Positions 44,388-50,895 of a DNA stretch of 64,000 nt are shown here, one piece after another. The translations under genes and the position numbers were made by a program. Every line of letters begins with the position of its first letter. The first letter of the stretch is position 1. The notes beneath the pieces are model-generated. The model did no database searches, was not told the origin of the DNA, and worked only from the letters and a program-made list of their open reading frames with translations. Origin of the DNA: an uncultured Mycoplasma sp. (GTDB lineage: Bacteria > Bacillota_I > Bacilli_A > RF39 > UBA660); NCBI GenBank assembly GCA_946554525.1, contig CAMNSE010000001.1, positions 116,969-180,968 of the forward strand, in the 5' to 3' direction.

Positions 44388-44686
44388 ATCCAGAATCAAT
44401 AGACAGAATGAATGAGGCTTTTAGGAAGTTCGGAGAAGCTATGGGAGATGTTGCTAGGTCAATCGTAGATGTGTTTGGCGAGATATTTAGTAACGCATGG
44501 GAACAAATAAAAGAAATAACTAAAGGCTTAGATAAAAATATATCAAGAAAACGATTCGTTAAGCTCTTAATGAGTCAAGGAATCCAAAGAAATGAAGCTA
44601 ATAAAATAGCGTGGAAAGTACACGCTGAAAAAGGAAAATATACTTTAAAAGATTATGTACTAACGATTAAAAATAAGGAGGAATAA
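44384..44686 (+). CDS. Phage hypothetical protein
   Basis: 100 residues: an amphipathic N-terminal half (MNEAFRKFGEAMGDVARSIVDVFGEIFSNAWEQI) and a C-terminal HTH-like segment (RKRFVKLLMSQGIQRNEANKIAWKVHAEKG). Function unknown. Confidence 0.75.
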   Translation: MNPESIDRMNEAFRKFGEAMGDVARSIVDVFGEIFSNAWEQIKEITKGLDKNISRKRFVKLLMSQGIQRNEANKIAWKVHAEKGKYTLKDYVLTIKNKEE

Positions 44687-44688
44687 TT

Positions 44689-44907
44689 ATGTTAGAAAAA
44701 TTGGCTTTTGAAATAAAAAGCACTAATGCAGAAACAATATGTAATTTATTATCAATACTAAAAGTTTTAGGGGGATCAAATACAGACGAAGTAAAGGAGA
44801 TAAACGAAACGTGTATCATGGAAACACTTAATAATGATTTAGAACAATCAAAACTTATTCACGATTTAGTTATCAACCTTTCTAATATGATTCAAGGAGG
44901 AAAATAA
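44689..44907 (+). CDS. Phage small hypothetical protein
   Basis: 72 residues, helical, acidic. GGAGG before the ATG. Not recognised. Confidence 0.7.
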   Translation: MLEKLAFEIKSTNAETICNLLSILKVLGGSNTDEVKEINETCIMETLNNDLEQSKLIHDLVINLSNMIQGGK

Positions 44908-44908
44908 T

Positions 44909-45088
44909 ATGTCCTCTATTGCTAGAAAGATTAAAAGAAATCAAGAACGAGATACTATGTTAAAACAGTATGGGAAAAAACCTAAGGCGAAATGCCCTAA
45001 CTGTGGAAGACTTACTCTATTCCGTTATAAGAATAAACATGGTAAAGAAATTATCTGCGTTCAATGTGGGGAGGTAGTTAACAAATGA
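44909..45088 (+). CDS. Phage zinc-ribbon protein
   Basis: 59 residues with a basic N-terminus (MSSIARKIKRNQER) and two Cys pairs, CPNCG (about 29-33) and CVQCG (about 50-54), forming a zinc ribbon. AGGAGG lies upstream of the ATG at 44909. It ends in TGA overlapping the next ATG (ATGA). Confidence 0.8.
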   Translation: MSSIARKIKRNQERDTMLKQYGKKPKAKCPNCGRLTLFRYKNKHGKEIICVQCGEVVNK

Positions 45089-45360
45089 AATGGTTAAGTA
45101 ACTTCCGAGAAAATATGCAGCTTAGAAAAGAGCGTAATACATTCGAGAATAAGTATCATACAGTACAAGATAAATACGTCGCTCTACTCGAGAGTAAGGT
45201 AGATCAGACAGAAGAATTACAAAAGTATAAGGATCTGTGCATAGAACAAAAGAAACAGATCCGTGAACAGAAAAGTACTATTGCTGACTTAGAATTGAAA
45301 GTCGAAAAACTAGAATCAAAAGGAGGAAAACAAAATGGAAAGACTAAAGAAAATATTTAA
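45085..45360 (+). CDS. Phage coiled-coil protein
   Basis: 91 residues of continuous coiled coil (NFRENMQLRKERNTFENKYHTV...). The gene overlaps the membrane protein gene by 26 bp. Structural adaptor role guessed only. Confidence 0.75.
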   Translation: MKWLSNFRENMQLRKERNTFENKYHTVQDKYVALLESKVDQTEELQKYKDLCIEQKKQIREQKSTIADLELKVEKLESKGGKQNGKTKENI

Positions 45361-45631
45361 TCCTATCATAATTGTTATACAAAGTGAGTTATTTAAGTTT
45401 TTCCTTATTGCCGCCTCTTTGATAGTTGCTATTATTGCTGTTAGCTGGGGAGCTCTTATGACAGTTCTAACAGAAGATCTAAAAAATGTAGTTATAACTA
45501 AAGATCAAGAAATCGCCAACCTTGAAAGCAGTAACGAATACTTAAATAGTGAAAACGTTAGGTTAAGACTTATCAACGACGATTTATACAGAATCATAGA
45601 GGACAACCAAGATTGTGCCTGTCAAGACTGA
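45335..45631 (+). CDS. Phage membrane protein with coiled coil
   Basis: 98 residues: a membrane helix (about 20-45) then a coiled coil (LKNVVITKDQEIANLESSNEYLNSENVRL). This topology recalls i-spanins, but its place in the early region and a Gram-positive host argue against lysis. Confidence 0.75.
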   Translation: MERLKKIFNPIIIVIQSELFKFFLIAASLIVAIIAVSWGALMTVLTEDLKNVVITKDQEIANLESSNEYLNSENVRLRLINDDLYRIIEDNQDCACQD

Positions 45632-46199
45632 AAAACAACTTAATATTTTTGGCGATTCAATAGATGTTAAAAAGATTTATGAAGAAGATAAGAAAACTAA
45701 CAAGGATCATGTTGCTACTCCACGTTGGGTAGTAGAAAACATATACGACATTATTGATATAAAAAAATATAAGAATATATGGTTCCCTTTTAACAATTAT
45801 GATTCACATTTTAAGCTAAAAGCTGACGAATTGAATCTTAAATACAAGGCTACTCATATATTCGACGATTTAGGGAATGACTTTTTTACAACTTTACCAC
45901 CTAAAGACTGTGATTTACTTATTAGTAACCCACCATTTAGCCAACAGAATGAAATTATAAAAAGAACGTTTGAATTGGTTGATATGGGACTGATTAAGTC
46001 ATTCTGTTTACTTCTCCCTCTTTCCACTTTAGAAACTCCAGCACGAGCTGAAATGTGGGAAAAGTATGTTGATAAATTATCTGTTCTTATCTTTAAAAAA
46101 AGAATCCAGTTTCTAGGTTGTACTACTGGATTCAATAAGGCTTGTTGCTGGGTATGTTACAACATAGATTCATTAAAGGAGAAGTTGATATGGATTTAA
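45615..46199 (+). CDS. N6-adenine methyltransferase-fold protein
   Basis: 194 residues. HVATPRWVVENIYD and the catalytic-type NPPF (LLISNPPFSQQNEII, about residue 100) identify an adenine DNA methyltransferase fold. The SAM-binding F-x-G-x-G motif is replaced by WFPFNNYDSHF, so activity is uncertain. It could protect phage DNA or be a nucleotide-metabolism relic. Start is a GTG (45615) inside the previous gene. Confidence 0.75.
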   Translation: MPVKTEKQLNIFGDSIDVKKIYEEDKKTNKDHVATPRWVVENIYDIIDIKKYKNIWFPFNNYDSHFKLKADELNLKYKATHIFDDLGNDFFTTLPPKDCDLLISNPPFSQQNEIIKRTFELVDMGLIKSFCLLLPLSTLETPARAEMWEKYVDKLSVLIFKKRIQFLGCTTGFNKACCWVCYNIDSLKEKLIWI

Positions 46200-46705
46200 T
46201 GGAAAAATTACAAAAACTTTCTGAGCTATCTAAACGTGGTATTGGTGGAGAAAAAGAAAATGCAGAACTTCTTTTAAAAAAGCTAATGAAAAAGTACCAT
46301 ATTACAGAAGAAGATTTACAACTAAAAATAAAAAATTGGTATAAGTTTCATGTAGATAGTGAATTAGAAAGTAAACTGCTATTTCAAACAGCATATATGG
46401 TATGCGGACATAAAAACGAAACAGCTTACCGTAAAAAGACTAAGAGAATATATTTTTTAGAGTTAACTGCAGAACAAAAAATTGAGATTGAATATATTTT
46501 TTCTATCTTTAAAGAAGATTTAAGTAAAGAATTAGATTCTTTCTATACTGCTTTTATTTATAAAAACAATATTTTTCCAGAAGATGTACCTAGAAGTGAA
46601 AACGACAATAGCGATATTTCAGAAATCTTTAAAATACAAGGCTATATGTCTAATATAAAAAAGTCAAATGTAAGAAAAGCGATTGGCTTGTCAGAAAATG
46701 AGTAA
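46190..46705 (+). CDS. DUF2786-type phage protein
   Basis: 171 residues. The start MDLMEKLQKLSELSKRGIGGEKENAELLLKKLMKKYHI fits the DUF2786 N-terminal helix pair, often found in phage replication regions. AAGGAG fixes the ATG at 46190 rather than the upstream frame. It overlaps the methyltransferase-like gene by 10 bp. Confidence 0.8.
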   Translation: MDLMEKLQKLSELSKRGIGGEKENAELLLKKLMKKYHITEEDLQLKIKNWYKFHVDSELESKLLFQTAYMVCGHKNETAYRKKTKRIYFLELTAEQKIEIEYIFSIFKEDLSKELDSFYTAFIYKNNIFPEDVPRSENDNSDISEIFKIQGYMSNIKKSNVRKAIGLSENE

Positions 46706-46714
46706 GGAGGAAAT

Positions 46715-47050
46715 ATGAAACCAAGGAATTTTCAAGTAGTAGCTGACGAGATAACAAAAATAATCTATGAAGAATGTACTTTCAATAAAGATAAAGTTTA
46801 CTCTATCGTACAACAAATTGAGAAAGTCCAAAAAGATAATCGTTATAAAGCTCCAGAGCTTCAATACGAAAGCTGGGACGAGTTATCTAGTATCTTGTCA
46901 AAAAACTTTGTTCCTAGTAATTCTAAGTGGGAAACAAAGTTAATGATTGTATTTAACAATTTACATGGATCCATTGACGATTACTGGGACGACGATAATA
47001 ACGAACTAAGGAGGGTTACAAATGAAAGCAATAAAGACACCAACAACTAA
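46715..47050 (+). CDS. Phage hypothetical protein
   Basis: 111 residues, acidic, helical (FQVVADEITKIIYEECTFNKDKVYSIVQQIEKV). The gene overlaps the next one by 29 bp. Not recognised. Confidence 0.75.
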   Translation: MKPRNFQVVADEITKIIYEECTFNKDKVYSIVQQIEKVQKDNRYKAPELQYESWDELSSILSKNFVPSNSKWETKLMIVFNNLHGSIDDYWDDDNNELRRVTNESNKDTNN

Positions 47051-47261
47051 TAGAGTTTATGTAGCTGAGGGTTGTAACAATCTACCAACAACAGTACATA
47101 AAATTGGAGAAGATACCTACACAGAAGCGTGTTTTGAGTTAACACCGCAAGAAATATCACAAATAATAGCAACGAGAAAGATTTACTATTCTGTGTTAGG
47201 AAATCAAATTATACCCATGATGTTACATACTGAGAGTTATGTTAAGGAGGTAATAGAATGA
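47022..47261 (+). CDS. Phage hypothetical protein
   Basis: 79 residues, beta-rich (TNRVYVAEGCNNLPTTVHKIGEDTY). AGGAGG sits inside the upstream coding region. Not recognised. Confidence 0.72.
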   Translation: MKAIKTPTTNRVYVAEGCNNLPTTVHKIGEDTYTEACFELTPQEISQIIATRKIYYSVLGNQIIPMMLHTESYVKEVIE

Positions 47262-47575
47262 AACAAATAATAAATAATAAAATATATGATACTGAAACAG
47301 CTGAGTTAATTTATGAGTATAGACATAGTTTTTTCATACAAAATATATGGCTTCCTAAGGGTTATGGATTTAAAGAATGGGAAAAAGTTTCTGTATATAA
47401 GACAAAAAACAATAACTATTTTAAATATTATAAATACATAGAAAACGATTTTAACTATCAAGACAGAGAACGTATAGAGCCAACAACTCTTGAAAATATT
47501 AAAGAAATCATAAAAGAATTGAATCCAGATAAGTTTATAGAACTGTTTGGAAAGATAGATTTAGAGGAGGCGTAA
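47258..47575 (+). CDS. Phage hypothetical protein
   Basis: 105 residues, Tyr/Asn/Lys-rich (SFFIQNIWLPKGYGFKEWEKVSVYKTKNNNYF). Its start overlaps the previous stop (ATGA). Not recognised. Confidence 0.72.
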   Translation: MKQIINNKIYDTETAELIYEYRHSFFIQNIWLPKGYGFKEWEKVSVYKTKNNNYFKYYKYIENDFNYQDRERIEPTTLENIKEIIKELNPDKFIELFGKIDLEEA

Positions 47576-47577
47576 TT

Positions 47578-47736
47578 ATGTGGCTACTTAAAACTATTGG
47601 ATTACTGGCGTTACTTATTATTGCTTTTATTCTATTCGCGTTCTTGATATGCGTAATAAAAACGATTTATATATGTAACTTTTCAAGAAAGAAACATCAT
47701 AGGAGGACTAATGATAGATACAAGGGACTTAGATAG
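47578..47736 (+). CDS. 52-aa phage membrane protein
   Basis: A short frame behind GAGGAGG encodes one long membrane helix (LLKTIGLLALLIIAFILFAFLI) and a basic tail (SRKKHHRRTNDRYKGLR). It overlaps the next gene by 26 bp. Function unknown. Confidence 0.7.
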   Translation: MWLLKTIGLLALLIIAFILFAFLICVIKTIYICNFSRKKHHRRTNDRYKGLR

Positions 47737-48040
47737 TTATTATCCAGGTTACGACGAATATTGCGAACCTAGGGAAAATCAGGGGGACGAGGATTTAGAT
47801 ATAGACGCCATTATTGACGAGAGGAGACTTCAAGAAATGGAGGAAGTTAAAAAAGAGAATGAATTGTTTAAAGTAATATATTCACAAAGAGAGTTTGGAA
47901 AGTTTGATATTACATCTTATCATACTCCACTACTAGAATATATATACAAGAACGATAAATCCACGTATTTAGCAATTAAAAATACTGTTATACAAAGTTT
48001 TGAAAATATAGAGAAAAAAATAAAGGAGGAATCAAAATGA
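47711..48040 (+). CDS. Phage hypothetical protein
   Basis: 109 residues with an acidic first half (DEYCEPRENQGDEDLDIDAIIDE) and a helical second half. AGGAGG precedes the ATG. Not recognised. Confidence 0.75.
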   Translation: MIDTRDLDSYYPGYDEYCEPRENQGDEDLDIDAIIDERRLQEMEEVKKENELFKVIYSQREFGKFDITSYHTPLLEYIYKNDKSTYLAIKNTVIQSFENIEKKIKEESK

Positions 48041-48300
48041 GTAAAAATGAAGCTAAAGAGCCAAAGATATTCGATTTAATGGTTGTATGTGCAGAAATAG
48101 TACCACAAGGAAACGGAACAGCGAAGGTACGATTCGGTTCTCAAATGAACGAAGAAGTACTTATAAGAATGTGTAAAGAAGATAACGGCTCGTGGAAATT
48201 AGTAAAGAAAGTTATATTCGACTCACTAGATAAAATCGAGACAGCTTGTGGTTATAGATTGAATGACGACGGTACAGAAGTTGTAAGACCAGAAGAATAA
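48037..48300 (+). CDS. Phage hypothetical protein
   Basis: 87 residues (KIFDLMVVCAEIVPQGNGTAKVRFGSQMNEEVLI...). Overlaps its neighbour by 4 bp. Not recognised. Confidence 0.75.
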   Translation: MSKNEAKEPKIFDLMVVCAEIVPQGNGTAKVRFGSQMNEEVLIRMCKEDNGSWKLVKKVIFDSLDKIETACGYRLNDDGTEVVRPEE

Positions 48301-48309
48301 GGAGGTACT

Positions 48310-48777
48310 ATGGATAACTATTACAGACAAATTGCAGATCTACAATGTGCGGTAGAACGTCTAAGAACCTTGCAAGAAAAACAAGGTACTATATTCGATA
48401 AATATTTCCCTGTTACTGTAAGATATAAACCTAGTTCCTCTACTAACGGTAGCGTCGGAAAAGACAAAATGGTTTCCTATCTCGAGGAGTTAGAAGAAAC
48501 TGGAATCGCTAAAGAACTAGAAGAAGCTATCAAGAATGTAAATACAATACAGAATCGTCTAAAACGTATGGAAGTTATACTACAAGGTGTTGAGGACATC
48601 TCTGGTAACGATAGCCTAGAGTATAAAGTAATGAGTTTAAAGTACTTTGAGGAAAGAACTTACACCTTACAACAGATAGCTGATAGGCTTCATTATTCGA
48701 TAGATCGGATCAAACAAGTAAGTGCTGACATTGAAAGAAAAATAAAAGAAAACTATTACACCAAAATTACACAGTAA
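48310..48777 (+). CDS. Putative phage late transcription regulator (sigma-region-4/ArpU-like)
   Basis: 155 residues. The N-terminus is helical, and the C-terminal 50 residues (MSLKYFEERTYTLQQIADRLHYSIDRIKQVSADIERKI) form a sigma-70 region 4-like HTH. Proteins of this type (ArpU, RinA, YqaS-like) sit at the end of early operons and switch on late genes. The conserved element at 48755-48805 overlaps its 3' end and recurs before the capsid genes, which fits a target site; that link is inferred. Confidence 0.8.
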   Translation: MDNYYRQIADLQCAVERLRTLQEKQGTIFDKYFPVTVRYKPSSSTNGSVGKDKMVSYLEELEETGIAKELEEAIKNVNTIQNRLKRMEVILQGVEDISGNDSLEYKVMSLKYFEERTYTLQQIADRLHYSIDRIKQVSADIERKIKENYYTKITQ

Positions 48778-48805
48778 TAGTGGTAAAATGGTATTGTGGA
48801 ATAAT
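48755..48805 (+). promoter_or_regulatory. Late-control element, copy 1
   Basis: Fixed layout ATTACAC (48755-48761), 4 nt, ATTACAC (48766-48772), 6 nt, AGTG, 5 nt, ATGGTAT (48788-48794), T, GTG, GA, ATAAT. The two ATTACAC copies are 11 bp apart, one helical turn. The same layout recurs at 55314. It overlaps the end of the regulator gene and precedes the structured RNA region. Confidence 0.7.
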
Positions 48806-48859
48806 TAAAAAGGCTCGTAGATTGCCCCCGATTGAGAAGAAAAATCTACACTTTATATC

Positions 48860-48932
48860 TCGGTAGCAGTGTGATGGTCGCATAAGGGTTCCATATTCCC
48901 GAGGTTAGGTTCAAGTCCTACTACCGAAACCA
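48860..48932 (+). tRNA. tRNA-like element A (atypical; anticodon CCA or CAT)
   Basis: TCGGTAG can pair with CTACCGA and the element ends in CCA. The T-arm TAGG-TTCAAGT-CCTA is good, and the D-arm GTG-TGATGGT-CGC is short. The anticodon hairpin GGG-TTCCATATT-CCC pairs in only three bases, so the anticodon is ambiguous (CCA for Trp with U33, or CAT for Met with C33). One extra nucleotide precedes CCA. It may be a degenerate tRNA or a tRNA mimic. Confidence 0.5.
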
Positions 48933-48937
48933 TTTAT

Positions 48938-49025
48938 GCTAGTATGCTGGAATAGAGACAGAACTGTATTTTACAGTTGGGTAATCCGGGAGGATCCCGT
49001 GGGAGGTCATAACTCTCTACTAGCT
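48938..49025 (+). tRNA. tRNA-like element B (class II shape, odd anticodon loop)
   Basis: GCTAGTA/TACTAGC give a perfect acceptor stem. The D-arm is CTG...CAG, the anticodon stem AACTG/CAGTT is perfect, the long variable arm is GGG-TA-ATCC-GGGA-GGAT-CCC, and the T-arm is GGGAG/CTCTC. The anticodon loop TATTTTA has A at position 33 instead of the universal U. CCA is not encoded (TCCT follows). It looks like a Leu/Ser-type tRNA that may not decode. Confidence 0.45.
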
Positions 49026-49503
49026 CCTTTCTGTAATAATTGGGAGACTTCTTTACTCTAGTTACACCCATTGACAAAGTAATACTCGAGTACGGTTGGA
49101 GAGAAGACAAAGAGCACTCCTACGTCCCCGTATAGACAAATTAAATGCTGTTGAAAAAGACACCCGGTAAATGTCTCATATAATAAATAAATTGAGAAGC
49201 CTAGGGCTTGATTCTAGGTACGGAAGTCAGAAAAAGCGATACTATGACTTTAAGTTAAGGTGGTAGTGGCATTTTACTCGATAGAGGTTTTTATGCTATG
49301 AATGCTGTATCGGGACATGATTATAATAGCTCTGGCTTATCGGCTTATAATTGATAAGACATCATACAATAAGTAGATGTTCTGGCAACCGAACAAGGTG
49401 TTGTCTGTGGTTACGACCACCGTATGCTGAACTATCAGTCATAATCCTAAGTAAGTTAACGTAATGGTTAACCTCGGTTATTGCTTAAGGAAATAGTCTA
49501 CAT

Positions 49504-49655
49504 GGGAAAGTGGCGAAATGGAAAACGCTAGTTACTGGGTAACGAGCTCTCCTCGACGGAAGTGTAGTTCGATTCTGCTAACGATATGGTTCGATTCCTA
49601 ATCGTGCTGGGAGCAATGTCAGAGCTTAAAGGTTCGAGTCCTTTCTTTCCCACCA
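49504..49655 (+). tRNA. tRNA-like element C with giant variable arm
   Basis: GGGAAAG/CTTTCCC is a perfect acceptor stem followed by A-CCA. The D-arm GCG/CGC and the T-arm AAAGG-TTCGAGT-CCTTT are canonical. The element is 152 nt long. The place of the anticodon arm holds GTTAC-TGG-GTAAC, a 5-bp stem with a 3-nt loop. AGCTCT (49546) pairs with AGAGCT (49620) to enclose about 70 nt with two further T-loop hairpins. It therefore cannot decode normally and is more a tRNA mimic or an end-processing module. Confidence 0.5.
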
Positions 49656-49657
49656 CG

Positions 49658-49690
49658 CTAGTATCACACTAGCCAACCCCTTTTTATTCT
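49658..49690 (+). terminator. Terminator of the structured RNA
   Basis: GCTAGT-ATCAC-ACTAGC hairpin followed by CAACCCCTTTTT and more T. Confidence 0.65.
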
Positions 49691-49783
49691 TTTTAGATAA
49701 ACTAAAAGCACTACTTATCTTAGGTAGTGTACTGGTAATATTTCCTAAGGAATAGCATTAAGTTGTGATTTTAAACCGACTGG

Positions 49784-49819
49784 CAATATTATTGGTACAG
49801 TATCTATGATACAATATTG
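49784..49819. promoter_or_regulatory. Nested inverted repeat upstream of the 67-aa gene
   Basis: CAATATT (49784-49790) faces AATATTG (49813-49819), and inside them GTATC-TAT-GATAC (49800-49812) forms a second palindrome. The region contains a TACAAT -10-like box and ends 17 bp before the next start codon's ribosome site, so it looks like an operator-promoter. Confidence 0.5.
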
Positions 49820-49836
49820 TTATTGGAGGTATTATT

Positions 49837-50040
49837 ATGGATCAGAACACTTTTATAGGAAAAGTCCAAAATAAGGAAATCAGAAACGGAACAAAGTTCG
49901 AGGTGTATAGTCAAGATAAAAACTTGATAGGTACTATTGGTGTTATAGACGCAACAGTAGTATATTTAGATATGCCAGTAATCCCCGACGATATACTCAT
50001 AGGGAATTACATCTTTGAGGAAGTTAAAGAAGAACAATAA
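49837..50040 (+). CDS. Phage small hypothetical protein
   Basis: 67 residues, beta-rich (FIGKVQNKEIRNGTKFEVYSQDKNLIGTIG). It is flanked by the nested inverted repeat and its own terminator, so it is transcribed separately from both the RNA region and the terminase operon. GGAGG precedes the ATG. Not recognised. Confidence 0.75.
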   Translation: MDQNTFIGKVQNKEIRNGTKFEVYSQDKNLIGTIGVIDATVVYLDMPVIPDDILIGNYIFEEVKEEQ

Positions 50041-50080
50041 CAAGAGTAGATACTACTCCTCTAATCATATAGAGAACTAT

Positions 50081-50116
50081 AAGACATTACATTCCAGAGC
50101 GTGATGTCTTTTTTCG
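50081..50116 (+). terminator. Terminator of the 67-aa gene
   Basis: AAGACAT/ATGTCTT stem followed by TTTTT. Confidence 0.75.
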
Positions 50117-50135
50117 TTATAAGGAGGCGTTGCGT

Positions 50136-50156
50136 ATGAAAGCAGCAGATACATGA
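50136..50156 (+). CDS. 6-codon leader ORF coupled to the next gene
   Basis: AAGGAGG is followed by ATG and the frame MKAADT, whose TGA overlaps the ATG at 50153 (ATGA). The following 89-aa gene has no ribosome site of its own, so ribosomes probably reach it from this mini-ORF. Confidence 0.45.
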   Translation: MKAADT

Positions 50157-50422
50157 ACTTAGATAAATATATAAAGCAGTTGTTTATAAGTCTGTCTAAG
50201 TTTAGTCAATATTACGATATTACAATTACTACATTCGAGAAGTACAACGAGGAATATAATTGTATCTCTAAGAGTATGTTGCTTCAATTTAAGGAGCCAC
50301 ACCCAGATAAGAAAGATCATTATTTCCAGTACAAAGAATGGTATAAGAACAAGCAAGAGCTTGTAGTAAGGTTGAATGAGTTATGGCAAAGCCGAAAACA
50401 GACAAAGAACAAAAAGAAATAG
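50153..50422 (+). CDS. Phage hypothetical protein upstream of TerS
   Basis: 89 residues, helical, aromatic and basic (YIKQLFISLSKFSQYYDITITTFEKYNEEYN). First gene of the packaging operon; overlaps terS by 40 bp. No family recognised. Confidence 0.75.
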   Translation: MNLDKYIKQLFISLSKFSQYYDITITTFEKYNEEYNCISKSMLLQFKEPHPDKKDHYFQYKEWYKNKQELVVRLNELWQSRKQTKNKKK

Positions 50423-50895
50423 TTGCCTATTTCCTAGAATGTAATAATTATAGTGAAACGGCTCGTAAGTTTGGTATGTCTGATACTGGTGTTAGAAAAA
50501 TAATAAAGAGAAACGCTGGAACAGAAAGTACGAAACAATTAGAGGAGAAAAAAAATAATAATACTAAGGAAGTCATAAAAGACATGGACGACCGTAAGGA
50601 AACAGTCAAGAGACTTCTTGGTAAATTATTAAAGAATATTGAGGACAAATGCGATAATGTAGATATGTTTACCAGTATAAGAGACTTAGCTATGGCGTAT
50701 GGTACGATTGTAGATAAAGAGTTCAAACGTCAAGAGTTAGAGTTAAAGAAGAAAGAACTAGAACTTCAAGCAAAGGAACTAGAGGGCGACGAAAACTTGA
50801 ACGGATCTATTATTCAAGCTATTACTGGAAATATGTCTTCTATATGGAACGACGAGGATCCAGATGTTAAAGATAAAGAAGAAAAGACACAGTAA
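50383..50895 (+). CDS. Terminase small subunit
   Basis: 170 residues: an N-terminal helix-turn-helix (EIVAYFLECNNYSETARKFGMSDTGVRKIIKR) and a helical oligomerisation part ending in an acidic tail. TerS recognises the packaging site and feeds TerL, whose gene overlaps by 32 bp. Confidence 0.88.
   Translation: MAKPKTDKEQKEIVAYFLECNNYSETARKFGMSDTGVRKIIKRNAGTESTKQLEEKKNNNTKEVIKDMDDRKETVKRLLGKLLKNIEDKCDNVDMFTSIRDLAMAYGTIVDKEFKRQELELKKKELELQAKELEGDENLNGSIIQAITGNMSSIWNDEDPDVKDKEEKTQ

Larger units (their letters stand above)
48817..49690 (+). ncRNA. Structured non-coding region, candidate large ornate phage RNA
   Basis: About 1 kb (48778-49836) lacks any convincing reading frame, although genes elsewhere in this phage overlap or abut. 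It is dense in self-complementary pairs: GTAGATT/AATCTAC at 48820; AGACA/TGTCT near 49160; AAGTCA/TGACTT near 49225-49250; CTTATC/GATAAG near 49335-49358; GTGGT-TACG-ACCAC (UNCG-type loop) at 49407-49420; GTTAAC/GTTAAC near 49455-49472. There are also repeated T-loop hairpins (GG-TTCGATT-CC). Three tRNA-like elements lie at its ends, and a control element precedes and a terminator follows it. Size, phage context and tRNA association recall GOLLD or ROOL RNAs; class membership is not shown. Confidence 0.55.

Noticed and set aside
45335..45631. Spanin or holin
   Set aside because: Topology is compatible, but the gene sits in the early region far from any lysis module and the host appears Gram-positive or wall-less.
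49026..49503. Additional ordinary tRNA genes in the middle of the RNA region
   Set aside because: I could not match a T-arm with a 7-bp acceptor partner at tRNA distance for the T-loop hairpins at 49200, 49564 and 49585; they fit local hairpins better.
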